From an uncultured Verrucomicrobiota bacterium (GTDB taxonomy: Bacteria > Verrucomicrobiota > Kiritimatiellia > RFP12 > UBA1067): a DNA stretch of 7,511 nucleotides. The DNA lies in assembly GCA_945947925.1 (NCBI GenBank), contig CAMEZU010000086.1, positions 1 to 7,511 on the forward strand, written 5' to 3'. The position numbers were made by a program, and so were the translations under genes. The notes beneath the pieces were generated by a model. The model had not been told where the DNA came from. It was given only the letters and a program-made list of their open reading frames with translations, and searched no databases. Below are positions 5,587 through 7,511 of the stretch, piece after piece; within the stretch, counting starts at the first letter, position 1; every line of letters starts with the position of its first letter.

Positions 5587-6453
5587 CTCCGTGCTCTTTG
5601 CAATCGCCTGTTTCCGCCGGACTTCCCAGGCCCCTCGGTCGTCTTCCGTCATGCCTTCGGGATAGGTCGGCTTCCAGCCCTTGGGCAGGCAGGCACACGG
5701 ATCGTAGAAGACGCCGACCGTCACGGGGCGGCCCTCCGTCCGCGCCCGAAGTCCTTTCACCACGTCTTCCGCCGCGCCACGCATGTCATAACCCCATGCC
5801 GTAAACGCGCCGCGCCACGGATCGAAGTTCCACTGCCGCTCATCCGAGCTCGAGACGTATTCCACCATCAAGCTGCCATCGGCCGTCCCGAAATCCAACA
5901 TCATGCGTCGCCGTTCCCGCGGTGCCCGGACACTCGCGCCGACGGCCTCGGCTTTTTTCTGTGCCACCGCGAACTCCTCCAGCGTCGGCTTCCACTCCCG
6001 GACCGGCATCTCGACATCCTCCAGTACGGGACAATCCCGGAGCACGACACCCCGCTTCGCAAACTCGCGCGCGATGAAGTCCAGCGCCTCGCCCTCCGGC
6101 AGGATGTGCGGCGGATTCATCGCTACGCATCCGAAGGCGCCCGCGCCGTCGCCCGCGATCTCCTTCGCCGGCAGGGGGCAGACCTCCGTCACGGGACGCG
6201 CCGTCGTTTCCTTCGGCGCCTCCGCGTCGGGAACGACCGCAAGCGGCGTCGCCGGAACGGATGGCACAACCGCGTCGGCCTCCAGGGCCAGCGCCTTGAG
6301 ACTCATCGCCGCCGCGCCGATGGACGAGGCAACGACCCTGAGGCCCTGCCACCGCGCCGGGATGCGCGACAGATCCGCACGCCCGATTTCCACTAAGGTC
6401 GGATACGCGGGTTCCGCATACTTGGGAAGCGGCTTGACGGACTTATTCTTCAT
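5515..6453 (-). CDS. Hypothetical protein B1, paralogue of B2
   Basis: Unrecognised family; 312 residues, the same length as B2, aligned without gaps for the first 143 residues and with one compensating pair of single-residue indels later. The start is the ATG at 6453, 6 bases after GAGGAGG; the reading frame continues upstream only as a shadow of A1. It shares with B2 the 'PARWQGL' leader, the Ala/Leu stretch, the block at 89-115 with C92 and C109, C141, 'RERRRMMLDF', 'VEYVS', 'FYDPC' (250-253 for YDPC) and the invariant tail. It differs most at about 144-178 and 209-242, where a Trp-rich sequence replaces the Cys-containing one of B2. It overlaps A1 by 11 bp and is followed by A2 after 12 bp, so it sits inside one operon. 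The role is unknown; an exported partner of the A protein is a reasonable guess from the fixed pairing. Confidence 0.8.
   Translation of the reverse strand: MKNKSVKPLPKYAEPAYPTLVEIGRADLSRIPARWQGLRVVASSIGAAAMSLKALALEADAVVPSVPATPLAVVPDAEAPKETTARPVTEVCPLPAKEIAGDGAGAFGCVAMNPPHILPEGEALDFIAREFAKRGVVLRDCPVLEDVEMPVREWKPTLEEFAVAQKKAEAVGASVRAPRERRRMMLDFGTADGSLMVEYVSSSDERQWNFDPWRGAFTAWGYDMRGAAEDVVKGLRARTEGRPVTVGVFYDPCACLPKGWKPTYPEGMTEDDRGAWEVRRKQAIAKSTELAREKLIAQIEHFFKYLEKHPVK
6278..6318 (-). repeat. 41-bp near-perfect repeat in the leader of B1
   Basis: Partner of 3151-3191, 40 of 41 bases identical. Encodes the same AAAMSLKALALEA leader stretch. Confidence 0.85.
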
Positions 6454-7511
6454 CGTCGTCCTCCTCTTCTTCTTCGTCTTCGTCATCATCATCAACCGCC
6501 GGGGGTTCGGGCTCACGAAGTCCCCAGGCTTCACGATGCCACACCTCCTCAATCTCGCGGCCCTTCGCCTGCCGCCAGGCCTCCTCGGTCGTCCAGTCCG
6601 TGCCGACGCGCGCCAGCGTCTCACGCAGCCGCTGCAGCGCCTGCCGGGCCGTCCGCGGATGATCCCACAGGAGTTCGAAGATGCGCCGGGCCTCCGTCTG
6701 CTGTCCGATCTCGTGAATCTGCAGGGCAAAAACCAACGCCTTGTACGTATCCACCTCCCAGCCCTCCTCCAGGGCGAAGATCAGCTTGGCGGCTTCGCGC
6801 GGCAGCCGGACGGACTCCTCGTAGCACTCCTCGCACGGTGCTTCCCACCAGGTGCAGCCCAAGGCGACCACCATCATCCGATTGGTATCCGCGGCGCTCG
6901 GTTTCTCCCAGGTGACGCCGCCCATCCCCACGTCCGCGCGACAGGACGGCATATACTCATCCCTGATCATCTTGTTGAGGCTCTCCGCCTCCTCGTCCAT
7001 GTCATCCCGCTCCTCTACACCGACACTCGGACGGAAATATCCCTTCACGTAAGTGGCCCCCTTCACCGAGGCAAAGCCAAGGGACATCAGTTCGGCATGG
7101 AGCGCCGCGACATCGGGCGGACGACAGTCCGCCTCCGCAAACTCGGCGCGTATCGTCACGTTCGTGCCGGACACCTCATAGACACACCCGTTCCGGTCGC
7201 AGACCTCGCGGAAGGCCGAGAAGGCGTCGACGTTCTTCGCGGCGTACGGACGCGCCGGGCGGTTCGCACACGAGGCATCCGCCGTGAAGGTGAACGAACG
7301 ACGCTCGGCATCCAAGGGTCTGGACGCTGCGGTGAAGATGTCCGCCACGTCCTTCATCGTCGCAGGCGGACGGATCGAAACCGCTGGGATGCGCTGCCCA
7401 CGGAGGGAAAACGGCAGGGTCGCCGCGGCCGGCATCCGATCCAAGGCTGGTGCAAGGTCCACCCGGGACACAGGCCAGCGCAAGTCCATCCTGCGGAACC
7501 CAGCCGTGTCC
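6443..7511 (-). CDS. Hypothetical protein A1, paralogue of A2 (5' partial, C-terminal part only)
   Basis: Unrecognised family; about 355 residues lie in the window and the frame is open to the right edge, so the ATG at 7489 is internal. It aligns with the C-terminal part of A2: 'FSLRG', 'PATMKDVADIF', 'TADASCANRPARPYAAKN', 'NGC', 'TNVTI', 'LGFASVKGATY', 'CTWWE', 'AAKLIFALEE' and the TPR-like 'LVFALQIHEIGQQTEARRIF'. The first of these blocks form the STN-like region. Between 'GATY' and 'CTWWE' it has an insert, rich in Asp/Glu with an extra Cys, longer than in A2. The C-terminus is a long Asp/Glu run (about 16 acidic residues) encoded by a purine-rich triplet tract that could vary in length by slippage. 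It overlaps B1 by 11 bp. The N-terminus, any signal peptide and the operon promoter are outside the window. Confidence 0.78.
   Translation of the reverse strand, partial: DTAGFRRMDLRWPVSRVDLAPALDRMPAAATLPFSLRGQRIPAVSIRPPATMKDVADIFTAASRPLDAERRSFTFTADASCANRPARPYAAKNVDAFSAFREVCDRNGCVYEVSGTNVTIRAEFAEADCRPPDVAALHAELMSLGFASVKGATYVKGYFRPSVGVEERDDMDEEAESLNKMIRDEYMPSCRADVGMGGVTWEKPSAADTNRMMVVALGCTWWEAPCEECYEESVRLPREAAKLIFALEEGWEVDTYKALVFALQIHEIGQQTEARRIFELLWDHPRTARQALQRLRETLARVGTDWTTEEAWRQAKGREIEEVWHREAWGLREPEPPAVDDDDEDEEEEEDDDEE
6446..6493 (-). repeat. GAN-triplet low-complexity tract coding the A1 acidic tail
   Basis: An unbroken series of GAT, GAC, GAA and GAG codons encodes the C-terminal Asp/Glu run of A1. 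A2 has a much shorter form (EDDDEE), so tail length already differs between paralogues. Slippage in threes would keep the frame and preserve the embedded binding site of B1. Confidence 0.7.
6460..6466 (-). promoter_or_regulatory. Shine-Dalgarno of B1 inside the acidic-tail codons of A1
   Basis: GAGGAGG on the minus strand, 6 bases before the ATG at 6453. It is read in A1 as Glu-Glu-Asp codons of the tail. Spacing is identical to that of B2, and it decides the start of B1. Confidence 0.8.

Noticed and set aside
3679..6396. Very long open frame on the + strand (905 codons)
   Set aside because: It lies antisense to A2 and B1, crosses both genes and their gap, has Arg/His-rich composition typical of reverse-frame reading of high-GC genes, and has no good ribosome binding site. 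The minus-strand proteins are conserved between paralogues, so they are the real genes.
6454..6729. N-terminal extension of B1
   Set aside because: It overlaps conserved A1 coding sequence; the paralogue match and GAGGAGG set the start at 6453, giving 312 residues as in B2.

Overview
The window comes from a high-GC Gram-negative bacterium. Two genes encode outer-membrane and periplasmic parts of an envelope metal-efflux pump, and strong AAGGAGG-type ribosome binding sites precede several genes. Sequence style loosely suggests the PVC group (Verrucomicrobiota, Kiritimatiellota or Lentisphaerota, perhaps gut-associated). That placement is an impression and no marker gene proves it. There are no tRNA or rRNA genes, transposases, integrases or CRISPR arrays.

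Left part, + strand (1-2349): the 3' part of a TolC/CusC/CzcC-type outer-membrane factor, whose frame is open to the left edge and starts there with a lipobox, followed by a CusB/CzcB-type periplasmic adaptor with a His-rich N-terminus. A 7-bp tandem repeat lies between them. The inner-membrane RND pump is not in the window. Downstream is a convergent, unrelated operon, so the pump gene, if linked, should lie upstream.

Right part, - strand (7511-2388): a tightly packed operon in which a two-gene module occurs twice, in the order A1-B1-A2-B2. A1 runs off the right edge. A is a large exported protein of unrecognised family with an acidic C-terminus, an STN-like domain and a TPR-like helical stretch. 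B is a 312-residue protein of unrecognised family with an unusual N-terminal leader and conserved cysteines. In both modules A and B overlap by the same 11 bp, and the codons of A's acidic tail form the ribosome binding site of B. B1 and A2 are only 12 bp apart.

The two B genes are clearly diverged paralogues, yet their last 69 coding bases, the stop codon and 2 bp beyond are identical (74 bp). Elsewhere, even where the protein is fully conserved, about half the codons differ silently. The perfect repeats bracket one complete A-B module (3127-bp period), so recombination between them could add or delete a module cleanly. This repeated A-B system is the main candidate here for an undescribed system; its function cannot be read from the sequence.
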